A stretch of 64,000 nucleotides of DNA. Origin: a virus. Location: positions 298,019-362,018 of IMG/VR virus record IMGVR_UViG_3300042502_001233, one strand, 5' to 3'. A program made the position numbers and the translations under genes. The notes below the pieces were generated by a model, which made no database searches, had not been told where the DNA came from, and was given only the letters and a program-made list of their open reading frames with translations. The stretch's first letter is position 1; every line of letters starts with the position of its first letter. Positions 1 to 8,040 of this stretch are shown piece by piece.

Positions 1-542
1 ACAGCATCACCAAAATACTCTCTAATCAACTTGTTACTCATATTAACATACAAGTTTTTTAAGTTGTTGGTGCTTAACATGGCGCGTTGTAATGGTGTGG
101 CTACACCACCTTGAATGGTGATATCTCTTTCGACATTCTCTTTACCATATCTACGAGGAACAGATTTCTCTTTCACAACTTTTACAACCTTAACAGCTTT
201 TGGTTTAACCTCAACGATTGGCTCAACTACAGCTTCAATAACTGGTTCAACTACAGTTTCAACGATTGGTTCAGGTTGTATATCCTCACCAGTATTCAAC
301 AATTGATTGTATCTAATAGCGTATTCTTCTTTGGTAGAGATAAGTTCTTCGAAGATACTAGTTATCATTTCTTCGGTTCTTTCAGGTAACTTACCTTCTT
401 TGGTTAAACGATATAAAACACTAAATGGCAATTTAACATCTTCTGTAAAGATTGCATTCAAGTCTTCTATTTTTTCGATTAATCTTAGAGTTGTAAGTCT
501 ATCAAACTTCAACTCAGCTATTTTTGTGAAAAATGATTCCAT
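1..542 (-). CDS. Hypothetical protein, 3' end outside window
   Basis: The gene starts at 542 and runs off the left edge, so about 180 residues are visible and no stop is seen. The N-terminal half is charged and probably helical (MESFFTKIAELKFDR). A Pro/Glu/Val-rich linker follows with the repeated unit EPxVE near residues 85-110, then a basic stretch and a segment beginning RDITIQGG. I recognise no family. The start shares bases with the stop of the upstream gene (TAATG), which implies translational coupling. Confidence 0.75.
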   Translation of the reverse strand, partial: MESFFTKIAELKFDRLTTLRLIEKIEDLNAIFTEDVKLPFSVLYRLTKEGKLPERTEEMITSIFEELISTKEEYAIRYNQLLNTGEDIQPEPIVETVVEPVIEAVVEPIVEVKPKAVKVVKVVKEKSVPRRYGKENVERDITIQGGVATPLQRAMLSTNNLKNLYVNMSNKLIREYFGDA

Positions 543-895
543 TATTTTGCAGCTTTGGTTTTTAATTCAGTTAAAATTTTATTGTGTTGTGAAACTTGGT
601 TACCCAACTTGGCTTTCAAATCTTTAACGTGTTTACCAAGACTGTCACATGTTGTTCTATAAACAACAACCTCTAACTTGTTGGCTCTGCGTTTGTCCAA
701 GATATCTTTAACTTCATTGATTAAACGGTGTGACTCTGATACGTGACTAGGTTTGGTCCCTTCTACTTTGTGGTACCATACTGATAGTTCTTTATCTAAA
801 TCAGATTGTGTTTGAAAAGCATTTTGTGCTATTTGCTCAATTGTATCGTAATGCTTTACGAAATCTCTTAATTTTTCTAATGAATCTTTTGACAT
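542..895 (-). CDS. Hypothetical helical protein (117 aa)
   Basis: A charged, probably coiled-coil protein beginning MSKDSLEKLRDFVKHYD. No membrane segment, signal peptide or catalytic motif is visible. A Bacteroidota-type promoter lies 27-34 bases upstream, so this gene heads a small operon with the downstream partial gene. Function unknown. Confidence 0.75.
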   Translation of the reverse strand: MSKDSLEKLRDFVKHYDTIEQIAQNAFQTQSDLDKELSVWYHKVEGTKPSHVSESHRLINEVKDILDKRRANKLEVVVYRTTCDSLGKHVKDLKAKLGNQVSQHNKILTELKTKAAK

Positions 896-921
896 AACTA
901 ATTCGTTTAAATATTAGAGTA

Positions 922-929
922 CAAAGATA
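922..929 (-). promoter_or_regulatory. Bacteroidota-type -7 box (TATCTTTG)
   Basis: Read on the minus strand, TATCTTTG fits TAnnTTTG. TTTG lies 19 bases upstream (949-952), the expected -33 spacing. It serves the gene at 542-895 and is the clearest example of the host-type promoter in this window. Confidence 0.75.
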
Positions 930-971
930 CGACTATATTTTATATACGCAAATTTTTTTTCACTTTTTTTC

Positions 972-999
972 AAAAAAAAAATCCTAACTCTCGTTAGGA
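972..999 (-). terminator. Rho-independent terminator
   Basis: The stem TCCTAAC / GTTAGGA closes a TCTC/GAGA loop and is followed on the minus strand by a run of about nine T. It ends transcription of the gene at 1010-1459. Confidence 0.8.
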
Positions 1000-1009
1000 C
1001 TTGATTTTA

Positions 1010-1459
1010 TTAGTTGTAAGCTTGTGGGTTATCAACAACTTTACCCATTGCAGTTACCTTGCTTAACTTAGGATGCCTTACTTTACCGTCGGCATCTGGC
1101 TTACCAGACATTTCTTTGGTTGTAATTGACCTATCTGATGCGTTGTCAGCGTCACACTTATGGTCACCACACATAGCACCTGATGCATCCATTACTTGAG
1201 ATAGCTTAAGAATTCTATTAGGACCTTGTGTCGCATTTTTAACTTTAGCCGTAAGAGTTTTTACTTTCTTTTTTTCACCAGCATTTAAATCTTCATAATC
1301 TTTTTGACTAGAAGGTTTATCCTCGTTATCATCTGGATAGTCATTGGCTGGGTTTTTCTTGTTTAATGGTTTTTTAGTCTCTTCGCTGTTCTTGCCAGCT
1401 TCTAACATATTACCCAATAAACCTTCTCTAACCAATTGTTGTATTAATATCTTGCTCAT
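1010..1459 (-). CDS. Hypothetical acidic/lysine-rich protein (149 aa)
   Basis: Starts MSKILIQQLVREGLLGNML, then a low-complexity Lys/Asn/Asp-rich middle and a C-terminal half with one CGDHKC cluster. The opening (hydrophobic pair, then L-x-RE) resembles the start of the large protein at 54263-55744. That may be a shared targeting or assembly segment, but this is only a visual likeness. The gene has its own terminator and is preceded by the ATATTTATAATAAAA motif rather than a host-type promoter. Confidence 0.7.
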   Translation of the reverse strand: MSKILIQQLVREGLLGNMLEAGKNSEETKKPLNKKNPANDYPDDNEDKPSSQKDYEDLNAGEKKKVKTLTAKVKNATQGPNRILKLSQVMDASGAMCGDHKCDADNASDRSITTKEMSGKPDADGKVRHPKLSKVTAMGKVVDNPQAYN

Positions 1460-1471
1460 CGTATTTTATTT

Positions 1472-1487
1472 TATTATAAATATCATG
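1472..1487 (-). promoter_or_regulatory. Putative phage promoter motif (ATATTTATAATAAAA)
   Basis: Read on the minus strand this is ATATTTATAATAAAA, 13-28 bases before the ATG at 1459. The same string, or one differing by one or two bases, precedes genes starting at 5278, 6611, 7517, 21099, 34341, 40125, 45245, 55864 and 59475. Related ATATTTATATATA strings precede the plus-strand genes near 14790 and 16470. A promoter role is inferred from recurrence and position only. Confidence 0.45.
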
Positions 1488-1509
1488 AAACATGATAAAA
1501 ATCAACTAA

Positions 1510-1905
1510 CTACTGCATTTTTTTACCATAACTTTTACTGGTGATAGCTCTTTTAGGTATCGAATAATCATATTGAGTCGAATCAAACACATCATCTGGT
1601 GATTCATACAATATCTTATTCATATCTTCAAGACTCAATTCAACATTATAACCAGTGGCTTCATAAATTTTGTAACGGAAATCAGTGATTCGGTTGTTGA
1701 CCTCAATAGCTTTATTTTCTGACCACTTTTCCCATATTGGGAACAAAGTATCTTCATCAATATTAAAAATGCTCATAATCGTTTGCATCACACTTCTGAG
1801 GCCAACTTCTGAACCATCGAAGTTATCCACTAACTTATACGACACCAAAGTTGATAAGGTGAATATATAGTTGTTTTCTAGATATTTCGTAATCATTTGT
1901 TCCAT
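1510..1905 (-). CDS. Hypothetical protein (131 aa)
   Basis: A soluble, acidic protein of unknown function starting MEQMITKYLENNYIFTL. No motif is recognised. Its ATG overlaps the stop of the sigma factor gene (TAATG), so it is probably translated from the same message. A regulatory partner of the sigma factor is possible from position alone. Confidence 0.7.
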   Translation of the reverse strand: MEQMITKYLENNYIFTLSTLVSYKLVDNFDGSEVGLRSVMQTIMSIFNIDEDTLFPIWEKWSENKAIEVNNRITDFRYKIYEATGYNVELSLEDMNKILYESPDDVFDSTQYDYSIPKRAITSKSYGKKMQ

Positions 1906-2783
1906 TACGCAAAGTTTTCGTAGGCAGATTTCATTCTAACACTGTTTTTGAATTTTTTAAGTGTTTTTTCTCTAACTTGACGAACCATTTCACGTGTTAA
2001 GTTAACGTCTTTACCTACTTCTTCAAGTGTTCTAGCTGCATGACCATTTAAACCAAACAAAGATTCCATAATATACTTGTCTCTCGGTTTAAGAGTTTCA
2101 AGAAGCACGTTGATTTCTTCAACAACATCACTATTGTTTAACAAATAGTCTGTTGATTTATCTGTATCATCAGAAATCAAATCACCCAATGTTGAACTGT
2201 TACCTTCATCATTGTTGATTTCTCTATCCAAAGAGTCCACATTAAATGTAGACAAGGAATCTAAGAATTCAAATTCATCAGTAGTCATTTCGTTACCGAA
2301 TGCACTAATAACTTCTTGAATATCGACTCTGTGGTTGTTCTTTTGCTCCAACTCACTAACCAATTTATCCAACTTTGACAAGTTGTTGATTTTATTGGCT
2401 GGAAGTCTAACTATTTTACCGTGTTTAGAAATGTGTTCTAAAATAATTTTTCTAATTGACCATACGGCAAACGATATAAATTTATAACCCATACTTGGTT
2501 GAAACTTCTTCACAGCCAAAATAAGTCCAATGTTACCTTCGTTTACTAAGTCTTCCAATGGAATCTTGTCTGTTGCATATTTTTTAGCCACAGAAATCAC
2601 AAAACGTAAGTTTCTTTCAACCAATTCATCAGCAGCAGCTTTGTCACCATTTAAGACTTTTTCAGTCAACTTAGCTTCTTCATCAGGTGTTAGCATAGGT
2701 ATATCATTAACCTCTCTCAAATATTGTTTGAAAGATGCTATATCTCTGTTAGTAAGTTTGGAGGTAATTTTAAATTTTTTCAT
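1905..2783 (-). CDS. RNA polymerase sigma-70 family factor, RpoD/SigA-like
   Basis: A 292-residue sigma factor, about the length of the short primary sigma of Bacteroidota. Region 1.2 lies near residues 14-45 (FKQYLREVNDIPMLTPDEE). Region 2 lies near 55-130 and includes RNLRFVISVAKKY and the -10-melting segment FISFAVWSIRKII. Region 4 lies at the C-terminus with the helix-turn-helix LEEVGKDVNLTREMVRQVRE. It would direct host RNA polymerase to promoters, either the TAnnTTTG class or a phage-specific class. A TACATTTG box lies just upstream. It differs from most phage late sigma factors in being close to a housekeeping sigma. Confidence 0.93.
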   Translation of the reverse strand: MKKFKITSKLTNRDIASFKQYLREVNDIPMLTPDEEAKLTEKVLNGDKAAADELVERNLRFVISVAKKYATDKIPLEDLVNEGNIGLILAVKKFQPSMGYKFISFAVWSIRKIILEHISKHGKIVRLPANKINNLSKLDKLVSELEQKNNHRVDIQEVISAFGNEMTTDEFEFLDSLSTFNVDSLDREINNDEGNSSTLGDLISDDTDKSTDYLLNNSDVVEEINVLLETLKPRDKYIMESLFGLNGHAARTLEEVGKDVNLTREMVRQVREKTLKKFKNSVRMKSAYENFA

Positions 2784-2819
2784 CGTATATGTTTATTTGG
2801 GTGTTACTATTATTATTTG

Positions 2820-2827
2820 CAAATGTA
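2820..2827 (-). promoter_or_regulatory. Bacteroidota-type -7 box (TACATTTG)
   Basis: TACATTTG on the minus strand, 37 bases before the sigma factor ATG and just after the end of smpB. No strong -33 TTTG is visible at the ideal spacing, so this is a weaker call. Confidence 0.45.
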
Positions 2828-2838
2828 ATACAAAGTTT

Positions 2839-3285
2839 TTAATCATTTAAACTTCTTTGTAAATCTTTTTTCAAGTCTCTATCCTTGATTGTTTCTCTCT
2901 TGTCGTGTAGGTTCTTACCTCTGGCTAACCCAATTTCTAGTTTGATTAACCCTTCGTTCGTTAATTTGATTGCTAAAGGTATGATTGTCAGACCCTTCTC
3001 AGAAACCTTTTCTTTCAACTTTAGGATTTCTTTCTTCTTCATTAGAAGTTTTCTATCTCTCAAAGGTTGGTGATTGTTGTATTTGCCACCTTCTTTGTGT
3101 TCGGCCACGTGCATACCTTTGATGTATATTTCATCATCTTGGATGAAACAATACGCTTCCGATATGGAAGTTTTGCCACCTTTGATTGATTTAACCTCGG
3201 AACCTTTAAGCTGAATACCAGCTGTGTGTTTATCGAGTATGTTGTATTCGAAAAAACCTTTCTTATTGCTTACTATTGTTTTCAT
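2839..3285 (-). CDS. smpB: SsrA-binding protein SmpB
   Basis: A full-length 148-residue SmpB. Family hallmarks are present: GFFEYNILDKHTAGIQLKGSEVKSIKGGK near residues 10-40, the segment RDRKLLMKKKEI near 78-90, GLTIIPLAIKLTNEGLIKLEIGLARGKN, and the closing DKRETIKDRDLKKD. SmpB delivers tmRNA to stalled ribosomes. No tmRNA gene could be found in the window, so the protein may use host tmRNA or act without it. Finding it beside RNase R and IF-3 genes in the same window fits control of ribosome rescue and mRNA decay during infection. Viral copies are uncommon. Confidence 0.95.
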   Translation of the reverse strand: MKTIVSNKKGFFEYNILDKHTAGIQLKGSEVKSIKGGKTSISEAYCFIQDDEIYIKGMHVAEHKEGGKYNNHQPLRDRKLLMKKKEILKLKEKVSEKGLTIIPLAIKLTNEGLIKLEIGLARGKNLHDKRETIKDRDLKKDLQRSLND

Positions 3286-3739
3286 TTTTATTTATTAGTT
3301 TAGTTGCTAAATAACATAAATCAATCGTTTTGACTTTTACTATAACGTCTTTTCTATTTTCTCTACGATAAAGTTCATACGTATCTTTTGATGTACCTAT
3401 TTCTTTACCTTTGGTTTTATTGGCAATAAATTCTTGTAATATAATTTTGTCAACAATAATCCAATAGTCTTCAGTTTCAAAAGCAAAAAAATCAGCATCA
3501 CCATATAACCAAGATAATTTGCCTCTAACATTTTTAAGTTCGACCCAATGAAAATTTTCATTGTAAAATAAATCTGACCTAGATTCTTTTTTCAAACTTT
3601 TAACATCTATTTTAGCTTCTATTTTCAAATCCCAATGTTCGTACATATCTTCTTCTTTTGTAGAAGGTGTAACATTGGTGAATAACGCAGAAAAATCATC
3701 TTCTTTTAATTTACCGATTATAAATTCTTTATTATTCAT
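3263..3739 (-). CDS. Putative PD-(D/E)XK-like nuclease
   Basis: The chosen start (MNNKEFIIGKLKEDDFSAL) is internal to a longer open frame because the upstream reading runs deep into the next gene; this start leaves an 8-base overlap. About 158 residues. The stretch WDLKIEAKIDVKSLKK with a later HWVELKN suggests the D-x(n)-ExK core of restriction-like nucleases, and LSWLYGDADFFAFE resembles the following strand-helix. The assignment rests on pattern only. The C-terminus overlaps the smpB start by 23 bases. Confidence 0.5.
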   Translation of the reverse strand: MNNKEFIIGKLKEDDFSALFTNVTPSTKEEDMYEHWDLKIEAKIDVKSLKKESRSDLFYNENFHWVELKNVRGKLSWLYGDADFFAFETEDYWIIVDKIILQEFIANKTKGKEIGTSKDTYELYRRENRKDVIVKVKTIDLCYLATKLINKNENNSKQ

Positions 3740-3983
3740 TTTTCTTCTTTTTAGTTTTCTTTGGCCACATACCTTCACATGGTTCTTGACACCATCTGGC
3801 GGTTCTGGCAACGATTACGTTAATGGTATGGATGTTACAACCATCTTCCAAGTGTTTGGCGTATTCTCTACACGCTGCTCTATCCATTTTATGTTTCACT
3901 GCAAGATGAACAACCCCGCCACATTTTGAACATGTGGCGGCCATTACTTCGACTTTACTTAAGTCTTCTTCTTGTTCTGCCAT
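3732..3983 (-). CDS. Small Cys-rich, probably zinc-binding protein (83 aa)
   Basis: Contains CSKC near residue 18 and further Cys/His residues (CREY, DGC, WCQEPC), then a very basic C-terminus (PKKTKKKK). This suggests a small zinc-stabilised nucleic-acid-binding protein. It starts one base before the stop of the phosphoesterase gene and overlaps the downstream nuclease-like gene, so all three are probably co-translated. Confidence 0.6.
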   Translation of the reverse strand: MAEQEEDLSKVEVMAATCSKCGGVVHLAVKHKMDRAACREYAKHLEDGCNIHTINVIVARTARWCQEPCEGMWPKKTKKKKNE

Positions 3984-4679
3984 TTAAACTTTTGCTGCTG
4001 ATGGTTCCCCATCAATGATTACTAAATATTCACCAGTTGTTCCTATGGTGTCGATACCAATCAAACTATCAGTTATCGTTAGTTCTTCGATTGTGGTGTG
4101 ACCCACAACAAATCGATAACCATCTAACTTGTTTTTTAATAGTGATGGTATTCTAACCCATATTGGGGGTTGTGTAACATCATTACCACTATTACTAAAG
4201 TTATCACCGTAAGTAAACCTAAACGATTCAATGTTTGACATGAACCTTCTGTTTACTGAATCTTCCAACTCGGATAAGTTTATGTCATTATTTTCACACC
4301 ATGTTTTGGTTAACCCAGCGTGTGTGAACACAAAATCTTCATAAACATAACACATCTGTAACAAACCAGTTGATACGGCTGGTTCCAAGACTTCATTAAT
4401 ATCAATAGCTTTAAACTTCTGATACCCAGAATAAGTTTCTTGAGCTCCTTTAAGATAATGAAAGTCGTGATTACCAATAAGCAAAATAACCTTATCCACA
4501 TTTTCTTTTTTAAAATTTAGAATGTCTATAAAGTTCTGTATTTGTTGGTCTACTGAAACATCGTAATGCGTGTCGAAATAATCTCCTATAAAGACTATTT
4601 TATCAGCATCAGTTTCTTTAGCCACGATATTTTTCCAGTGGATGCGACCATGAGTGTCGCCAAGACATACTATTTTCAT
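3984..4679 (-). CDS. Calcineurin-like phosphoesterase
   Basis: A 231-residue metallophosphoesterase with the full motif set: GDTHGR at the N-terminus, GDYFDTH near 32-38, GNHD near 69-72, HAG near 122 and VVGHT near 192. Closest in layout to the PPP-type serine/threonine phosphatase fold, although nucleotide or RNA substrates are also possible. It overlaps the upstream LAGLIDADG gene by 4 bases, so the mobile endonuclease gene sits directly before its start. Confidence 0.88.
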   Translation of the reverse strand: MKIVCLGDTHGRIHWKNIVAKETDADKIVFIGDYFDTHYDVSVDQQIQNFIDILNFKKENVDKVILLIGNHDFHYLKGAQETYSGYQKFKAIDINEVLEPAVSTGLLQMCYVYEDFVFTHAGLTKTWCENNDINLSELEDSVNRRFMSNIESFRFTYGDNFSNSGNDVTQPPIWVRIPSLLKNKLDGYRFVVGHTTIEELTITDSLIGIDTIGTTGEYLVIIDGEPSAAKV

Positions 4680-5278
4680 TTTGTTTTGTTTTGTTTATGT
4701 TCTAGTTTTTTGAAATCTAACGTTTTGTATAACATACTATGATGATATGACTCTTTAAAAAAAGATTCGAATTTAACAACTTCTTTTATTGATGTTAATC
4801 TAATTTGTTTTCTTGACTGTTTAAAATTAATATCGAATTTTGTTTTAAAATAATTTATTATTAATTGTATTTCCTCATCATTAAAATTATCAACAGCTAA
4901 AATTAAATGACAAATATTACCGTTATAATAAAGACAACCATCATCCATATACCATACAGCGATAGCCATAGGTTCTAACATTTCTAAAATTTCTTCTGTG
5001 ATTACTTTTCTATCGTTATAAAATAATTCTCTATATTTAACATAATCATCAATTATAGAATAGCATGTTATTGAATGATAAAATTTATTAGTCCTTTTAT
5101 CAAATCTTTTTCGTTCATAAATTGAATAATTATTTAAAGAATTTTCAGCTTTCCATATAGCATAGTCTTTTTGAGCTAATGAATGTTCCCATCTAACACT
5201 ATAAGATTTTCGTCTATTACATAGTTTAGGTACTATTGCATCACCTAAAATCGTTCCTAATAAAATTTGTTCTTTCAT
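4676..5278 (-). CDS. Free-standing LAGLIDADG homing endonuclease
   Basis: A 200-residue protein with two LAGLIDADG-type helices: GTILGDA near residues 8-14 and AVWYMDDGCLYY near 107-118. The basic DNA-contact strands between them are typical of the LAGLIDADG_2 family. It lies immediately upstream of the phosphoesterase and is preceded by the ATATTTATAATAAAA motif seen before other mobile genes here. No intron or intein boundary is apparent. Confidence 0.85.
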   Translation of the reverse strand: MKEQILLGTILGDAIVPKLCNRRKSYSVRWEHSLAQKDYAIWKAENSLNNYSIYERKRFDKRTNKFYHSITCYSIIDDYVKYRELFYNDRKVITEEILEMLEPMAIAVWYMDDGCLYYNGNICHLILAVDNFNDEEIQLIINYFKTKFDINFKQSRKQIRLTSIKEVVKFESFFKESYHHSMLYKTLDFKKLEHKQNKTK

Positions 5279-5370
5279 TTGTATGTTTTATTATAAATAT
5301 ACAAAACCATGATAAAAGACTAACACAAAATAGTAATGCTATTATTTTCATATATACTTTTTAACGTTTA

Positions 5371-5378
5371 CAAATATA
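5371..5378 (-). promoter_or_regulatory. Bacteroidota-type -7 box (TATATTTG)
   Basis: TATATTTG on the minus strand with TTG 20 bases upstream. It now reads into the LAGLIDADG gene, 93 bases away. It was probably the original promoter of the phosphoesterase before the mobile gene arrived: a short MKIIAL reading frame starting near 5352 sits exactly where that gene's start would be expected. Confidence 0.5.
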
Positions 5379-5419
5379 CTACATAAAACGCTAAAATGCA
5401 AGTTTTTTTTACGTTTTTT

Positions 5420-5578
5420 TTAACAGTAAGACCAATTAGATGGGTCATTGTGGTCATCTAATTCATGTTCTTCGTGGTCATGTTTTTCTTTATTTTTATG
5501 TTTATGACCTTTCATAATATTAGACAATCTTTTTTTAATCTGAGTAGATTTTACTATTATGTTTACAAATTTTTTCAT
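5420..5578 (-). CDS. Small His/Lys-rich protein (52 aa)
   Basis: Begins MKKFVNIIVKSTQIKK. The second half is rich in His, Asp and Glu (GHKHKNKEKHDHEEHELDDHND), which could bind metal. It lies directly after the glycosyltransferase gene and may be translated from the same message. Function unknown. Confidence 0.5.
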   Translation of the reverse strand: MKKFVNIIVKSTQIKKRLSNIMKGHKHKNKEKHDHEEHELDDHNDPSNWSYC

Positions 5579-5582
5579 AATT

Positions 5583-6611
5583 TTAATTTTTTAATTTTAA
5601 TAACCATTGTAATTTGGCTTTTATGTTATATATTTTTAAACTAAAACTTTGTAACCATGTTATAAAACCTCTATATTTGTACGCTAATTTTAATTTTTTA
5701 ACAATACCCTTATGTTCGGTAGGCGATACCTTCATAATCCATGGCATCCAACTTATATCATCAGAAGCAACTATTGGAACTTTAGCTGTTACGAAATCAG
5801 CTGTAACAATGTTGAACGATTCAGAAAAAGATACTTGCATACCTATATCCATTTTAGATGCCGCTTCCAAAAATTCAGCATGTTTATACCATCTATGTTC
5901 AACCAACTCGTGTCTAGAATGTTCAAACAACGCTTGAATGTTTTTTAACGCATTGTCACCAGATTGTTCAGTTCTGGTTCCGTTGATATGAAATCTTAAA
6001 GTTTTACCTATTTTTTCAGCAAACTCTATCGCAGCCATCGCTTGTTGGTATGTGTTTTTCATTGGTCTAATCGCACCAAAAGAACCAATATCAACAAACT
6101 CTTTGCTTTTCACATGTTTTTTAGGTGTGAATGGTTTCGCTTTATAAATATTTGGTAAAAAGATAAAATTACCTTCTGGGAAACAGTAAGTTAATTGTTC
6201 AGTAAGTTCCGTTGTGTTAGGAGCAATTTCAATTTTTAACTCATCGATAGAAGCATATTGTTTTATCCATCTAGTTGCGATACCTTCGTTGGCCAAAAAT
6301 GGTGCTTTTGAATGTAATCTCACAATCCATCTTCTATTTAGATGTCTTTGGATTTGGAACAATTCTTTGAACTTTGCTGGTGGAACCCAAATAGCTTCAA
6401 TTATAACCACATCTGGGTTAAATTCAGTCACTACTCTATCAATAGAATTTGAGTCAGGTACTGGTGTAATTTTAGCATCAAAGTCGTTTTCATTTAGATA
6501 ATTAACAACAAAACTAGCTGAATTAAATAATCCAGATGTGACACCATAGTAGTCTTTTACTCTGTCGCAAGTTATAAATTGTATACGTTTTTTTGGGGTG
6601 ATTTCGTTCAT
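5583..6611 (-). CDS. Glycosyltransferase, GT-B (group 1/4) type
   Basis: A 342-residue protein with a Rossmann-like N-terminal domain (GVTSGLFNSASFVVNYLNE) and a C-terminal nucleotide-sugar-binding half. That half includes DIGSFGAIRPMKN near 185-197 and the late acidic segment VSFSESFNIVTADFVTAKVPIVASD, which matches the E-x7-E region of GT4-like enzymes. It is likely to modify host surface sugars or virion glycans. The start is preceded by an ATATTTATTATTAAA motif. A tRNA-like gene lies upstream. Confidence 0.8.
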   Translation of the reverse strand: MNEITPKKRIQFITCDRVKDYYGVTSGLFNSASFVVNYLNENDFDAKITPVPDSNSIDRVVTEFNPDVVIIEAIWVPPAKFKELFQIQRHLNRRWIVRLHSKAPFLANEGIATRWIKQYASIDELKIEIAPNTTELTEQLTYCFPEGNFIFLPNIYKAKPFTPKKHVKSKEFVDIGSFGAIRPMKNTYQQAMAAIEFAEKIGKTLRFHINGTRTEQSGDNALKNIQALFEHSRHELVEHRWYKHAEFLEAASKMDIGMQVSFSESFNIVTADFVTAKVPIVASDDISWMPWIMKVSPTEHKGIVKKLKLAYKYRGFITWLQSFSLKIYNIKAKLQWLLKLKN

Positions 6612-6685
6612 TTTGTCGTTTAATAATAAATATAGTAAACGACCTAGAAATAATATTTTTTTTGTGTTAATTTTGTACTATTTTG

Positions 6686-6784
6686 TGCGAGAGGATGGAT
6701 TCGAACCACCGACACCTAGTCCCTAGTTGTTCCCTTGTACTTCGGGCTAAAAACCTTAGCGTTTACCAACTTCGCCACTCTCGC
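6686..6784 (-). tRNA. tRNA-like gene, Leu-type, abnormal anticodon arm
   Basis: The acceptor GCGAGAG / CTCTCGC pairs fully, the D-region TGGCGAAGTTGGTAAACGC is Leu-like, and the T-arm GGTGG-TTCGAAT-CCATC is canonical. At 98 bases it is too long for tRNA-Leu. The only good anticodon stem is GCTAA / TTAGC with a 5-base loop instead of 7. An extra segment (AAGTACAAGGGAACAACTAG) lies before the T-arm. The anticodon therefore cannot be assigned. It may be degenerate or interrupted. Confidence 0.5.
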
Positions 6785-6786
6785 AG

Positions 6787-6806
6787 TTTCTAGTCTTTCC
6801 CAGTGT
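6787..6806 (-). repeat. 20-base repeat, copy 1 (beside tRNA-like gene)
   Basis: On the minus strand this reads ACACTGGGAAAGACTAGAAA. An identical copy lies at 7771-7790. Both copies end a stretch of structured-looking non-coding RNA near tRNA-like sequences. GGGAAAGACTA resembles conserved group I intron core strings, but no complete core could be drawn. Confidence 0.6.
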
Positions 6807-6869
6807 CACCCACTTATAAGCCTCTAGGTTTTTGTTCCTGTTAGGGTAAGGCAATTAATCACAATGTAA

Positions 6870-7517
6870 TTATTTTCTTCCTTGAACCCAACCTTCGTTT
6901 AAGTAGGTTTCAAGGTCTTCTTTTTTAATTTTTTTGTTGGTACCATCTTTGGTTATCCAACATGTACCATATTGACTGTTTAATTCGCCAATACCAGTGT
7001 TTTTCATTTTTTCTGATATTAATATCTTAGATTCCTCTGAATGTTTTTTACCATCCCAATCGTGAAAATATTTTTTTTCACGTTTACCTTCTTTATATGC
7101 TCTTTTTAAACCGTTAGAATGATTTTGTTTATAATTTATTTTAAATTCTAAATCATTTTCTCTTTTTTTAGCTAAACCTTTACCACCAGAACTTGAACAT
7201 TTAATCATATGTTCTTCACTTGAAAACCCACCTTGACCACCTTCCTTAAGGTTCATACATTTACCATCAGAAATTAATTCTTTGGTAACTAACTCAATCT
7301 CTCTAAGAACTAATTCTTCTCTTGTCGGTAAGAACTCAAGTATTTCTTTGGTATGGTTTTCTACACCATATTTTCTAATTGAATATCTGAGTATTTTACC
7401 ACTCCCCATATAACCATCATCTAGGTTACTTGTGCTATGCATCCCTACATACCATCGTCCAGTTACATTACATGTTGTTTTATATATGTAATGTATGTTT
7501 CTTTCTTTTCTTGCCAT
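6870..7517 (-). CDS. GIY-YIG homing endonuclease with NUMOD3 motif
   Basis: A 215-residue protein. The N-terminal GIY-YIG domain is visible as IHYIYKTT near residues 8-15, then WYVGMHS, with the catalytic-region segment SIRKYGVENHTKEILE and REIELVTKE. The C-terminal half contains the NUMOD3-type DNA-binding motif KKHSEESKILISEKMKNTG. It lies between two tRNA-like genes, a typical target for such mobile endonucleases. It is preceded by the ATATTTATTTAGAAAG form of the putative phage promoter. Confidence 0.88.
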   Translation of the reverse strand: MARKERNIHYIYKTTCNVTGRWYVGMHSTSNLDDGYMGSGKILRYSIRKYGVENHTKEILEFLPTREELVLREIELVTKELISDGKCMNLKEGGQGGFSSEEHMIKCSSSGGKGLAKKRENDLEFKINYKQNHSNGLKRAYKEGKREKKYFHDWDGKKHSEESKILISEKMKNTGIGELNSQYGTCWITKDGTNKKIKKEDLETYLNEGWVQGRK

Positions 7518-7574
7518 TTTACTTCTTTCTAAATAAATATCTAGAAATTATAAAAAGTACAAAAAAGTTTAAGG

Positions 7575-7648
7575 TGGAAGTAACGGGACTCGAACCCGTG
7601 TTCTCGCAACATCAGCCGCTTTATACTATCCTATTGTACTATACTCCC
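7575..7648 (-). tRNA. tRNA-like gene with non-canonical anticodon stem
   Basis: A 74-base unit with paired acceptor (GGGAGTA / TACTTCC), D-arm (GTAC / GTAT) and canonical T-arm (ACGGG-TTCGAGT-CCCGT). Canonical numbering puts AAGCG opposite TTGCG, which cannot pair. The only stem is GCGGC / GTTGC with a 4-base loop. An Ile-like loop CTGATGT can be read but is unsupported by pairing. It may be degenerate or need an unusual maturation. Confidence 0.55.
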
Positions 7649-7770
7649 ATTTGATTACTGTAGGCAATGAATAACACTTATCTATCATTTATTAGCATCA
7701 GATAGAACGATTCTTCTTGTTACCCAACTATCGGTGTCGCTAACGCCTCATGCACTCACACAGTAATCAT

Positions 7771-7790
7771 TTTCTAGTCTTTCCCAGTGT
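7771..7790 (-). repeat. 20-base repeat, copy 2
   Basis: Identical to 6787-6806. It follows the P4-P5-like hairpin and precedes the inverted repeat that starts TGATTACTGT. The shared context suggests both copies belong to the same kind of structured RNA element next to tRNA genes. Confidence 0.6.
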
Positions 7791-7877
7791 TTTCAACCAT
7801 TGCAGTAAGTGCTCTAGAACACTTGCCAATTACCTAACATATAAATCTTGTTAGGGGCTTAACCGTTGGATTTCTTG

Positions 7878-7970
7878 TGGAGAAGAAAGGGTTCGAACCT
7901 TTACAAGCCGCTAAGCTGCCATCCATGACCTTCCTCTGGACTCGAACCAGACTTCTTCCAAAGCTTCTCC
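7878..7970 (-). tRNA. tRNA-like element with two T-arms
   Basis: The ends pair perfectly (GGAGAAG / CTTCTCC) and the 3' T-arm is canonical (AAAGG-TTCGAAC-CCTTT). A second T-arm-like hairpin (TCTGG-TTCGAGT-CCAGA) lies inside, and the D- and anticodon arms cannot be identified. A similar double-T-arm layout occurs at 62732-62847. It is probably a tRNA carrying an insertion, or a fusion of two tRNA remnants. Confidence 0.4.
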
Positions 7971-8040
7971 ATTTTGAGAGGATTAGGTATGGCTCACCCC
8001 TCTATAACTGACGTCCTACCTTGACAGTCTTTTTGTTTTT

